Shown piece by piece: positions 33,032-40,491 of a stretch of 54,059 nucleotides of DNA (its first letter is position 1; each line of letters begins with the position of its first letter). The stretch lies in the NCBI GenBank assembly GCA_964535825.1, contig CAZHUC010000010.1:1-54059 (forward strand), written 5' to 3'. The notes under the pieces were generated by a model. That model searched no databases. It was not told the origin of the DNA and saw only the letters and a list, made by a program, of their open reading frames with translations. The DNA is from CAZAQK01 sp964535825. GTDB lineage: Bacteria > Pseudomonadota > Alphaproteobacteria > Rickettsiales > SXRF01. The translations under genes and the position numbers were made by a program.

Positions 33032-34375
33032 ATGAGCAAAGAACCTATTAAATTAAAACCAAAAAAGCGCAGCAAAAAAGCGCTGCCTCCGAAAAAACCG
33101 GGTGATACGGCTCGTATCGGCCATAACGCTATTCGTGCCGGTACGACCAAAAATCTCATCGCCAAAGGTCGCAAATATTACACGCTGGCCTATAAGCCAC
33201 GTGACATGATCCTCGATCATGGTAAGGGCTCGATCGTATGGGATCTCGAGGGTAAGGATTATGTGGATTTTGGTGCAGGTATCGCGGTGTCTGCCCTTGG
33301 CCACCATAAGCAGGATCTAATCAAAGCGCTCACCGAGCAGGCAGATAAACTCTGGCACACCAGTAACATGTTCTATACCGAACCGGTGGTCCGCCTTGCG
33401 GAAGAACTGGTGAAAGCCTCTAAATTCGCTAAACGCGTATTCTTCACCAATTCAGGTGCGGAAGCTAATGAAGCCGCTATCAAGCTGGCGCGTAAATATG
33501 CAGCCGACAAAGGCCGTCCGCCGGAGCGTCGCGAGATCATTACGTTCACAGGTTCGTTCCATGGTCGTACCATGGCAACCGTAACAGCAACGGCCCAGCC
33601 AAAATATCATGCAGGCTTCGAGCCGCTGCCACCGGGATTCCGTTATTGCCCGTTCAATGATTTTGATGCCCTTACAGGTATGGTTGGTCCGAACACCTGT
33701 GCGGTGATGCTGGAAGTAGTGCAAGGTGAGGGTGGTATCACACCGGTCGCGCCTGGCTTCCTGCTGCATGTGCAGAATCTCTGCCACAAATATGATGCGC
33801 TGCTCATTCTCGATCAGGTGCAGTGTGGTATGGGACGTACCGGAAAACTATTCTCTCACTTTGCAGAGCCGGGTGTTAAACCGGATATCGTGACCATGGC
33901 CAAAGGCCTTGGTGGTGGCTTCCCGATCGGTGCGGCACTCGTCGGTGATAAAGTGGAAAAGACATTCCAGTTCGGTAGTCACGGTTCTACCTTCGGTGGT
34001 AACCCGCTCGCATGTGCGGTTGCGCGTGTGATACTGAAAAAGTTACAAGCGCCAGAAGCTATGAAGAATGTACGCGATCGCGGCAAGGATCTGACCAACA
34101 CACTTGAAGCGATCAACAAGCAATATAAAGTATTCAAAGAAATTCGCGGGCGTGGTCTCATGATCGGTGCCGAGTTGATGCCCCAGTGGCATGGCAAGGC
34201 CGGTGAAATTTGTGAGACCGCACGCGCTCATGGTTTGCTGATGTTGCAGGCCGGGCCGAATGTGCTTCGCTTCCTGCCGCCGCTCACCATCACAAAAGAT
34301 GAGATGCAAAAGGGCGTTGATCGCCTCAAGAAAACGATGACAGCGTATCTGGCGCGTCCAGGTGCAAAAAAATGA
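33032..34375 (+). CDS. astC: Class III ornithine-type aminotransferase, probably succinylornithine transaminase
   Basis: The 447-residue protein is an acetylornithine/succinylornithine aminotransferase: FFTNSGAEANEAAIKLARKY, SFHGRTMATVTATAQPKYH, LILDQVQCGMGRTGKLFSHF, and the PLP lysine in MAKGLGGGFPIGA. A Lys/Pro-rich N-terminal extension of about 30 residues precedes the fold. Overlap with astA points to the arginine succinyltransferase pathway rather than arginine synthesis, but ArgD activity is possible. Confidence 0.85.
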   Translation: MSKEPIKLKPKKRSKKALPPKKPGDTARIGHNAIRAGTTKNLIAKGRKYYTLAYKPRDMILDHGKGSIVWDLEGKDYVDFGAGIAVSALGHHKQDLIKALTEQADKLWHTSNMFYTEPVVRLAEELVKASKFAKRVFFTNSGAEANEAAIKLARKYAADKGRPPERREIITFTGSFHGRTMATVTATAQPKYHAGFEPLPPGFRYCPFNDFDALTGMVGPNTCAVMLEVVQGEGGITPVAPGFLLHVQNLCHKYDALLILDQVQCGMGRTGKLFSHFAEPGVKPDIVTMAKGLGGGFPIGAALVGDKVEKTFQFGSHGSTFGGNPLACAVARVILKKLQAPEAMKNVRDRGKDLTNTLEAINKQYKVFKEIRGRGLMIGAELMPQWHGKAGEICETARAHGLLMLQAGPNVLRFLPPLTITKDEMQKGVDRLKKTMTAYLARPGAKK

Positions 34376-35385
34376 TCGTCGTACGCCCGGTCAAAACATC
34401 CGACCATGCGGAGATACTTACGCTCGCCAAAGAGGCAGGCATTGGATTTACCTCGCTTCCCGCTGACCCTGAAGTTCTGGAAGAAAAGATCGCCCGCTCG
34501 GTTGCCAGTTTCACTGGAAAGCTGGGAGAAGAAAAACAAGATCGCTTCCTGTTCGTTCTGGAAGATCAGGATGCGCACAAGCTGGTGGGCACGGTGGGTA
34601 TCATCGCCCATGTGGGGCTCAAGCATCCATTCTATTCTTACAAACTTTCTACCATCGTGCAGGCGTCGGAAGAACTTGGCGTATATTCGCAGCAACGCGT
34701 GTTGCACATGGTGAATGATTATACAGGCGCGACAGAAATAGGTTCGCTGTTTTTGCTTCCTGCTTATCGTCGTGATGGTATCGGCAAGTTCCTTTCGCGC
34801 TCGCGTTATCTGATGATCGCGGAATTCCCGGATATATTCGCGGATATAGCAATCTCTGAGATTCGTGGGGTGCAGGACGCCCATGGCCATTCACCGTTCT
34901 ACCAGAACCTCGCGCAGCATTTCTTCAAAATGGATTTCAAGCGCGCGGATTTCATCAATGCCACACAGGGCGGTCAGTTCATCTCTGATCTCATGCCTAA
35001 ATATCCTATCTATGTGAACCTATTGGATGAGCGTGCGCAGGCCGTTATAGGCCAGCCACTGGAAGCATCGCGTCCGGCCAAACAGTTGCTGGAGCGTGAA
35101 GGTTTCCGTCATCAGGGGTATATCGATGTGTTCGATGCCGGTCCTACCATGCAGGCGGAATGTTCGCAGATACGCACCGTGCGCAAAAGCAAACGCTCGG
35201 TGGTATCCGATATACGTGAACTGATGCCTAAACCGGAATATATGATAAGCTCTGCTGTCGTAGAGAATTTCAGAACGGTGCGTGCGCCGCTTGAAGAAAA
35301 TGATACAGGCGTTTCTATTACCCCGGAAGCCGCCAAAGCACTCATGATCGATAAGGGTAGCCATGTGCGCTACATCGAGGCATGA
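34372..35385 (+). CDS. astA: Arginine N-succinyltransferase
   Basis: The 337-residue product matches AstA: VVRPVKTSDHAEILTLAKEA at the start, GTVGIIAHVGLKHPFYSYKL, GSLFLLPAYRRDGIGKFLSR (acetyl/succinyl-CoA-binding GNAT motif), and RGVQDAHGHSPFYQNLAQHF. It succinylates arginine with succinyl-CoA, the first step of arginine degradation to glutamate and succinate. It overlaps astC and pdxH by four bases each. astB, astD and astE are not in the window. Confidence 0.93.
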   Translation: MIVVRPVKTSDHAEILTLAKEAGIGFTSLPADPEVLEEKIARSVASFTGKLGEEKQDRFLFVLEDQDAHKLVGTVGIIAHVGLKHPFYSYKLSTIVQASEELGVYSQQRVLHMVNDYTGATEIGSLFLLPAYRRDGIGKFLSRSRYLMIAEFPDIFADIAISEIRGVQDAHGHSPFYQNLAQHFFKMDFKRADFINATQGGQFISDLMPKYPIYVNLLDERAQAVIGQPLEASRPAKQLLEREGFRHQGYIDVFDAGPTMQAECSQIRTVRKSKRSVVSDIRELMPKPEYMISSAVVENFRTVRAPLEENDTGVSITPEAAKALMIDKGSHVRYIEA

Positions 35386-35960
35386 CCGATCCGATCTCAC
35401 AGTTCCAGCAATGGTTGGAAGACGCAAAGAAATGCAAAACCATCGCTGAACCAACAGCTATGTGCCTTGCCAGTGTGGGGGAAGGCGGCAAACCATCATC
35501 ACGCATGGTGCTGCTGAAAGCAGTAGATGAGCGTGGATTCGTTTTTTACACCAATTTTGAAAGTCGCAAAGGCCGCGAGATACTTGCGAACCCTTATGTG
35601 GCGCTATGCTTCCACTGGATGCCCTTGGAACGGCAAGTACGCATTGAAGGCAAGGCAGAGCAGGTGAGTGACGCCGAGGCCGATGCCTATTTCAAAAGCC
35701 GCCCGCGTGAAAGCCGTATCGGTGCGTGGGCTTCCAAACAGTCGCGCCCGTTATCCGGTAAAACAGAACTGGTGAAAGCAGTGGCTGCGGAAACGCTGCG
35801 TTTTGGTGTAGGTGATATACCCCGCCCACCGTATTGGTCAGGGTTTCGTATCGTGCCTGATGCGATCGAGTTCTGGAACAATGGCCTTGCACGCCTGCAT
35901 GACCGCGAGGTGTTTACGCGTGATGGGAATGGGTGGAGTGTTACGCGGTTATTCCCGTAG
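35382..35960 (+). CDS. pdxH: Pyridoxamine 5'-phosphate oxidase
   Basis: This 192-residue FMN enzyme oxidises pyridoxine/pyridoxamine phosphate to PLP. It has PSSRMVLLKAVDERGFVFYT, SRKGREILANPYVALCFHW, FKSRPRESRIGAWASKQSRP, and FWNNGLARLHDREVFTRD near the C-terminus. It is slightly shorter than the ~215 typical. It ends the astC-astA-pdxH unit, which makes sense because AstC needs PLP. Its last 20 bases overlap queD on the other strand. Confidence 0.95.
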   Translation: MTDPISQFQQWLEDAKKCKTIAEPTAMCLASVGEGGKPSSRMVLLKAVDERGFVFYTNFESRKGREILANPYVALCFHWMPLERQVRIEGKAEQVSDAEADAYFKSRPRESRIGAWASKQSRPLSGKTELVKAVAAETLRFGVGDIPRPPYWSGFRIVPDAIEFWNNGLARLHDREVFTRDGNGWSVTRLFP

Positions 35961-36384
35961 CATCCACATAACAACCCGGGGTTTCATATAGCCGGATGTT
36001 CGTACAGGTGATGCCCATGCCGGTGAATAATTCCGGACAGATATTCTTAAGTATATAATCTGCCATGTTCTCTGCGGTTGGGTTCGCATCCAGATAGAAC
36101 ACCTTCTGGCCGGTATGTTTGGCGATATCTTCACCCAGTGTCTTATCCTTATCAAATAAGATGGTGGCATGATCCCAATGCTCGTTGATCCAGCCGCCGA
36201 GCTTTTCTTTCACTACCCCGAAATCTACCACACGCCCCAGAGAGTCAAGGCCGTCTGAGGCAAAGGTGGCCTCAATAGCATAACGATGCCCATGCAAATG
36301 CTTGCATTTGCTTTCATGGAGCATCACGCGATGAGCGGCATCGAATTCGATACGGCGGGTGCAGGTTATGGCGGTTTTTTTCAT
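35941..36384 (-). CDS. queD: 6-carboxy-5,6,7,8-tetrahydropterin synthase QueD
   Basis: The 147-residue protein belongs to the 6-pyruvoyl-tetrahydropterin synthase family. FDAAHRVM and KHLHGHRYAIE supply the zinc histidines, with the catalytic cysteine in ESKCKHLHGH. WDHATILFDKD and NPTAENMADYILKNI are also typical. It makes the queuosine precursor from dihydroneopterin triphosphate. It overlaps pdxH tail-to-tail by 20 bases. Confidence 0.92.
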   Translation of the reverse strand: MKKTAITCTRRIEFDAAHRVMLHESKCKHLHGHRYAIEATFASDGLDSLGRVVDFGVVKEKLGGWINEHWDHATILFDKDKTLGEDIAKHTGQKVFYLDANPTAENMADYILKNICPELFTGMGITCTNIRLYETPGCYVDATGITA

Positions 36385-36487
36385 GGGCGCATTATACTGG
36401 CAAAATTACTTGAGTTAAGTGGAGATTGAGAGTACCAAGGCAAAAGTTTTCAAGGTTTTCCAAACTCCCAGCGCAAGAGGAGGGACT

Positions 36488-37657
36488 ATGGCACGCAAGC
36501 GTTCTTTTAGAAAAAGACGTATCATTCCAGCGTCTTACAAGCCGCGCCCCGGCTCTGCCCCCGGTTCACTGGCGGCCAGCCCACTTTCTCATCCTTCCGA
36601 GGTCTTTGTTATGGCTTACGGGCCGGATGGCTATGTGGAGCATACCTGCAAGAATGTGGAGGAGATCAACCAGTTCCTGACATCATGGCCGGTGGTGTGG
36701 GTGAATGTGATCGGGCTTGGCAATGTCGAGGTCATCGAGAAGATCGGTGGCATGTTCTCGCTGGAGCGCCTGTTGCTTGAGGACGTATTGGATACCACCA
36801 GCCGTCCCAAGGTCGAATATTACGAGAATTATGTTTTCACCATCATGAAAGGTGGGCTGGTCTCTGAGCAGTTCGAAAGCGAACAGTTCAGTATTTTCCT
36901 CAAAAAGAACGTGGTCATTGTGTTCGAGGAAAAGGTGAACCACAGCTTCCATCAGGTGCGTGAGCGCATCCGTCGCGGTACGGGCAAGATACGCACCTCT
37001 GGTACGGACTATCTGTATTATGCGCTGCTTGACGAGGTGATCGATAATTACTTCCCGATCCTTGACCGGATGAATCACCAGTTGGTGCAGATCGAAGATG
37101 ATATTATGTCTGGCAATCCGCAGATGCGTGAGAACAAGGACGCCATTCAGCAGATCCACTTAACCAAAAGCGATCTGCTCCTGATGCATAGAACCATCTG
37201 GCCGACGAGTGACGTCATCAGCATGATCATGCGGCAGGAAACCCCGCTTATCACCAAGCCTACGCGCAATTACCTGCGTGACTGCTACGACCACGCCATG
37301 CAGGCGAACGAACTCACGCAATTCTATCGTGATACGGCAACCGGCCTTTTAAATACCTTCCTTGCTTATGAAGGTCACAAAACCAACGAGATCGTGAAAG
37401 TACTCACCATGGTATCGGCGGTGTTCATTCCCCTCAATTTCATCGCGGGGGTATATGGCATGAATTTCCACCCGGATAAATCACCGCTCAATATGCCTGA
37501 GCTGGAATGGTATTACGGCTATCCGTTCGCGCTGGCATTGATGCTGGGTGTTGCTGTTGGCATGCTCGTGGTATTCAAGCGCCGTGGCTGGCTACCCGGG
37601 GTCAAAGCAAATAATAGTGTGGATAACGGCACGTCGAACGGCAACGGCCACACCTAG
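36488..37657 (+). CDS. corA: CorA-family magnesium/cobalt transporter
   Basis: From ATG 36488, behind a near-perfect AGAGGAGGG site, the product has 389 residues; a GTG at 36419 would add 23. A long cytosolic N-terminal domain and coiled-coil stalk lead to two C-terminal membrane segments with the GMN pore motif (IAGVYGMNFHP) between them. A very basic start (MARKRSFRKRRIIPAS) is unusual. It imports magnesium by a pentameric channel. Confidence 0.94.
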   Translation: MARKRSFRKRRIIPASYKPRPGSAPGSLAASPLSHPSEVFVMAYGPDGYVEHTCKNVEEINQFLTSWPVVWVNVIGLGNVEVIEKIGGMFSLERLLLEDVLDTTSRPKVEYYENYVFTIMKGGLVSEQFESEQFSIFLKKNVVIVFEEKVNHSFHQVRERIRRGTGKIRTSGTDYLYYALLDEVIDNYFPILDRMNHQLVQIEDDIMSGNPQMRENKDAIQQIHLTKSDLLLMHRTIWPTSDVISMIMRQETPLITKPTRNYLRDCYDHAMQANELTQFYRDTATGLLNTFLAYEGHKTNEIVKVLTMVSAVFIPLNFIAGVYGMNFHPDKSPLNMPELEWYYGYPFALALMLGVAVGMLVVFKRRGWLPGVKANNSVDNGTSNGNGHT

Positions 37658-38232
37658 TTATTTTCAGGATCGTATTCACGCTCAACGCCGGTTGCATAGC
37701 TAGGCGAGAGACCCGCCGACGGGCACGCCGCAGGGCGTGGTGCATCCGGTGATTCTTTCAGGCGTTGTTCGCACTCAAGATCACATGCTTTGGCACGCGC
37801 GGCGGATATGCTGGAGTATGCCGCAGCATTGCGCGCAAAGGCGCACTCTGATGAACGCGTAAGTGCCCATTTGCGTTCCTGCTGTCTTGCGACCTTTTGT
37901 TCCTTTGAAGGTTGGGTCTTGTCCAGATCTGCAATAGGAGGGGTTTCGCCGCCGGCTGTCGCGCCTTTGGGAATATCCCATCCTTTGGTGGCCATGCAGT
38001 CGCTGAACAGATTGACCAGCTGGGTCTGGCGATTGAGTGGCGTTCCTTCAATATTATTATTACGCATCACCATATCCAGCTTCAGCTGGGCATAGGCGCG
38101 GCAGTGGTCGCGCTGTTCGATATAGTCATGTTGTATGGCGGTCTGGTCGGTACAGCCCCACCAGCAGCGGAAGCGATAGCCCGGGGTGGCAACCAGTACA
38201 AAGGCCAGAAATATGAGGCGTAGTCTTATCAT
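37654..38232 (-). CDS. Exported hypothetical protein with cysteines
   Basis: From ATG 38232 the product has 192 residues and starts with a signal-peptide-like segment (MIRLRLIFLAFVLVATPGYR). The mature part has CWWGC, then several spaced cysteines (HCRAYAQ, SDCMATKGW, SECAFARN, CDLECEQ), and Pro-rich ends. No family is recognised. Its stop overlaps the corA stop by four bases, and it diverges from the regulator at 38370. A longer start at 38298 lacks a signal peptide at its very N-terminus. Confidence 0.65.
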   Translation of the reverse strand: MIRLRLIFLAFVLVATPGYRFRCWWGCTDQTAIQHDYIEQRDHCRAYAQLKLDMVMRNNNIEGTPLNRQTQLVNLFSDCMATKGWDIPKGATAGGETPPIADLDKTQPSKEQKVARQQERKWALTRSSECAFARNAAAYSSISAARAKACDLECEQRLKESPDAPRPAACPSAGLSPSYATGVEREYDPENN

Positions 38233-38369
38233 AAGCCCATTCGTTATAGGTGAGTGGCCATAATAACACAACCGGCGGGGAAAAGAATCATAAGACATAA
38301 CAACTATTGATTGATAATGTAATTAAATATACCTATTGTTGTATTGTATTAATTCACATTCAGGTACAT

Positions 38370-39095
38370 ATGCAGGAAACGATCTTACTTATTACTGAAT
38401 ATTCCAGGGATGATAAAGACTCTCATTTCAGCAAGTTACATGAGCATTTCCCAGCGCAGAACATCGTCTATGTCAATGCATCAGATGCATTGGCCAGTGT
38501 AAATAACAAAGAGGTGATCATCACAGCTGCTGTTGTCGCCCTTGGCACGCAGGATACACAGAAATATCTGGGTCTGGTCTCTGCGCTGCGTGCCATCAAT
38601 CCGGAACTGCTACTTATACTGCTCCTGCAGTATGGGGAAGAGGCCATCGCCCAGAAGGCCCTGCGCATGGGTGTGCATGATTTCCTGATCAAGCCGGTAA
38701 CGATGGATAAATTACGTCTTACCCTGCAACATGCCATCACCATTCGCCATATGCGCCGCTATATCGACAGGTTGGAGCGGCATATCTCCACACAGTCCGA
38801 TATTTCTCCGGAAGAAAAGAATAGTATCATCCTAAGCCAGATGCACAGTTTCCTGGTGGATGAGAAGGGCGATGTAAAGCCATTGCATATCCTCGAACAG
38901 GAAATTATCCGGTCGGTACTCAAATATAGCAACGGATGCGTATCACGGGCGGCACGCAGCCTTGGCATAGGACGGTCCACCCTGTATCGCAAAGTGGATA
39001 TATTGCAGGGTCATGGCCGTCATATGGCCCGCGCTACCCAAATGACGCGCCCGATGATGAATATATCTTCAAGCGAGCGTTCATCTGGTGAGTAA
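38370..39095 (+). CDS. Degenerate receiver plus Fis-type HTH regulator
   Basis: The 241-residue protein (start ATG 38370) has a receiver-like domain (about 3-125) and a C-terminal Fis-type helix-turn-helix (SNGCVSRAARSLGIGRSTLY, near residue 195). It lacks the AAA+ domain of NtrC-type activators. Where the phosphorylated aspartate should be the sequence reads ITAAVVALGTQD, with no aspartate in place, although the switch lysine (FLIKPVT) remains. It is probably a phosphorylation-independent DNA-binding protein. Its 3' end overlaps the gene at 39020 by 76 bases. Confidence 0.75.
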   Translation: MQETILLITEYSRDDKDSHFSKLHEHFPAQNIVYVNASDALASVNNKEVIITAAVVALGTQDTQKYLGLVSALRAINPELLLILLLQYGEEAIAQKALRMGVHDFLIKPVTMDKLRLTLQHAITIRHMRRYIDRLERHISTQSDISPEEKNSIILSQMHSFLVDEKGDVKPLHILEQEIIRSVLKYSNGCVSRAARSLGIGRSTLYRKVDILQGHGRHMARATQMTRPMMNISSSERSSGE

Positions 39096-39679
39096 TACAC
39101 ATTCTCGCTTAGTATCCTGATACGTTTGTTCTTTGGGTTACCCTTATATTCAACGCGCCGCACCGTAAGGCCTGCGCCGTCGAACATCAGGAAGATGCCA
39201 GGCGGTGAAGGCAGTGTGCGTGTGGTATTGATCAACACGGTGTCGCCTTTGGTAAATAACGGGTTCATCTCATCACTGGTGATCGAAAAATACCTGGCAT
39301 CAGCCGGCGAGATGCCAAGATCTTCCTCAAGCCATGCCTTACTGAGCTGGAGGGTAGGCGTCTTGTCCAGTTGTGAAATTATCTTACCGCTATGCTTGTC
39401 CAGAACCAGTCTGGCGATAGGTATATATTCCATACCATTATTTTCCACGGCGGGATAATCAGCGCGCAGCTTACTACTGCCAGCAAGATAGGACAGGCTG
39501 ATATTAAGAGCCTTTGCTACTTTTGCCAGCTGCACAGCTGATGGGTTGGCGGACTTGCCATTGAGTATGTCATACAAGAACGACGTTTTAACCTTTGCCG
39601 CCTGTGCCAGCTGAACGCAATTGGTATGCTGTTCATCCATTGCTTTGCGCAGGCGGGTACTTACTGAATGTTCTACCAT
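39020..39679 (-). CDS. XRE-family regulator with catalytically dead S24 domain
   Basis: The 219-residue protein has an N-terminal helix-turn-helix (VQLAQAAKVKTSFLYDILNG, 22-41) and a C-terminal LexA/CI-like S24 domain. In S24 enzymes the motif is G-x-S-M; here it is SDEMNPLFTKGD, with Glu137 in place of the catalytic serine, and LTVRRVEY has Arg174 where the lysine should be. It should therefore not cleave itself. It likely represses a fixed set of genes. It overlaps the convergent regulator at 38370. Confidence 0.8.
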   Translation of the reverse strand: MVEHSVSTRLRKAMDEQHTNCVQLAQAAKVKTSFLYDILNGKSANPSAVQLAKVAKALNISLSYLAGSSKLRADYPAVENNGMEYIPIARLVLDKHSGKIISQLDKTPTLQLSKAWLEEDLGISPADARYFSITSDEMNPLFTKGDTVLINTTRTLPSPPGIFLMFDGAGLTVRRVEYKGNPKNKRIRILSENVYYSPDERSLEDIFIIGRVIWVARAI

Positions 39680-39698
39680 AATGTTTTTTTATTAGTGC

Positions 39699-39717
39699 GA
39701 TGTGTAGTGGGCACATC
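39699..39717. promoter_or_regulatory. Inverted repeat upstream of the S24-type regulator
   Basis: GATGTG (39699-39704), seven bases, CACATC (39712-39717) forms a dyad 20 bases before the ATG of the minus-strand regulator. Its size and place fit an operator for self-repression. One copy is weak evidence. Confidence 0.35.
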
Positions 39718-39847
39718 ATAAAAAGCTAAAATTAATCTATTAATACAATTAGCTCCTGATAAGTCAAATAAATGGATTCTCTCAGGGTTTACTAAATATT
39801 TATCTTTGCCGCCTAGTGTTTTCGTATCCATAGACATAGGGGCATAA

Positions 39848-40486
39848 ATGAGTGCTGATTTACGAATGGCTGAGATGTTGTGCACAAGACTGTGCCACGA
39901 TCTGACAGGGCCAATAGGTGCTGTAAATAACGGCGCAGAATTTTTGAGTGAAGAAGGCTTCAACATGCAGAGTCAGGCAGTTGAGCTTATCATCAGTAGC
40001 GCATTCTCTGCCGTGACACGGCTGCAATTTTATCGCACGGCATACGGCACGGTGAAAGAGAATGGTGAGGCGAACCTCGCCGATAAACAAAAACTGGCGC
40101 AAGATTTTTTTGCTGGCAGTAAGATCACGCTTGATTGGCCAGACAGTCATACCGATTCTGCCGGTGTATCCATCAGCCTTAAGATGTCGCGGCTTATCAG
40201 CAATCTGCTTATTGTTACCTCATCTACGTTGATCCGCGGTGGTACGATCGCGATACGCATCAGCCAGACCGATGATGGCAAGAAGTCTGTTGCCTTCACA
40301 ACTACAGGGCCGGGACTCAAATGGGAAAAAGAAGTGGAGCAGATATTATGTGGTGATATGACCTCCATTGAGATCAATCCCCGCAATGTCCAGACCTGTT
40401 TTACCCGCAAATTGGCGGACGAGCTTGCTGCGTCCATCACCACGGCGGTTAATGATGAAACGCTTACCTTGCAGGTAAACCAGTAA
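39848..40486 (+). CDS. chpT: Histidine phosphotransferase ChpT
   Basis: The 212-residue protein is a dimerisation/histidine phosphotransferase with a degenerate ATPase-like domain. The phospho-accepting histidine is H17 in LCTRLCHDLTGPIGAVNNGA, the diagnostic ChpT motif. ChpT relays phosphate from the CckA kinase to CtrA and CpdR, controlling the cell cycle and motility in Alphaproteobacteria. ctrA lies 2.4 kb away, separated by a TonB-dependent receptor gene. Confidence 0.9.
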   Translation: MSADLRMAEMLCTRLCHDLTGPIGAVNNGAEFLSEEGFNMQSQAVELIISSAFSAVTRLQFYRTAYGTVKENGEANLADKQKLAQDFFAGSKITLDWPDSHTDSAGVSISLKMSRLISNLLIVTSSTLIRGGTIAIRISQTDDGKKSVAFTTTGPGLKWEKEVEQILCGDMTSIEINPRNVQTCFTRKLADELAASITTAVNDETLTLQVNQ

Positions 40487-40491
40487 TAGCC

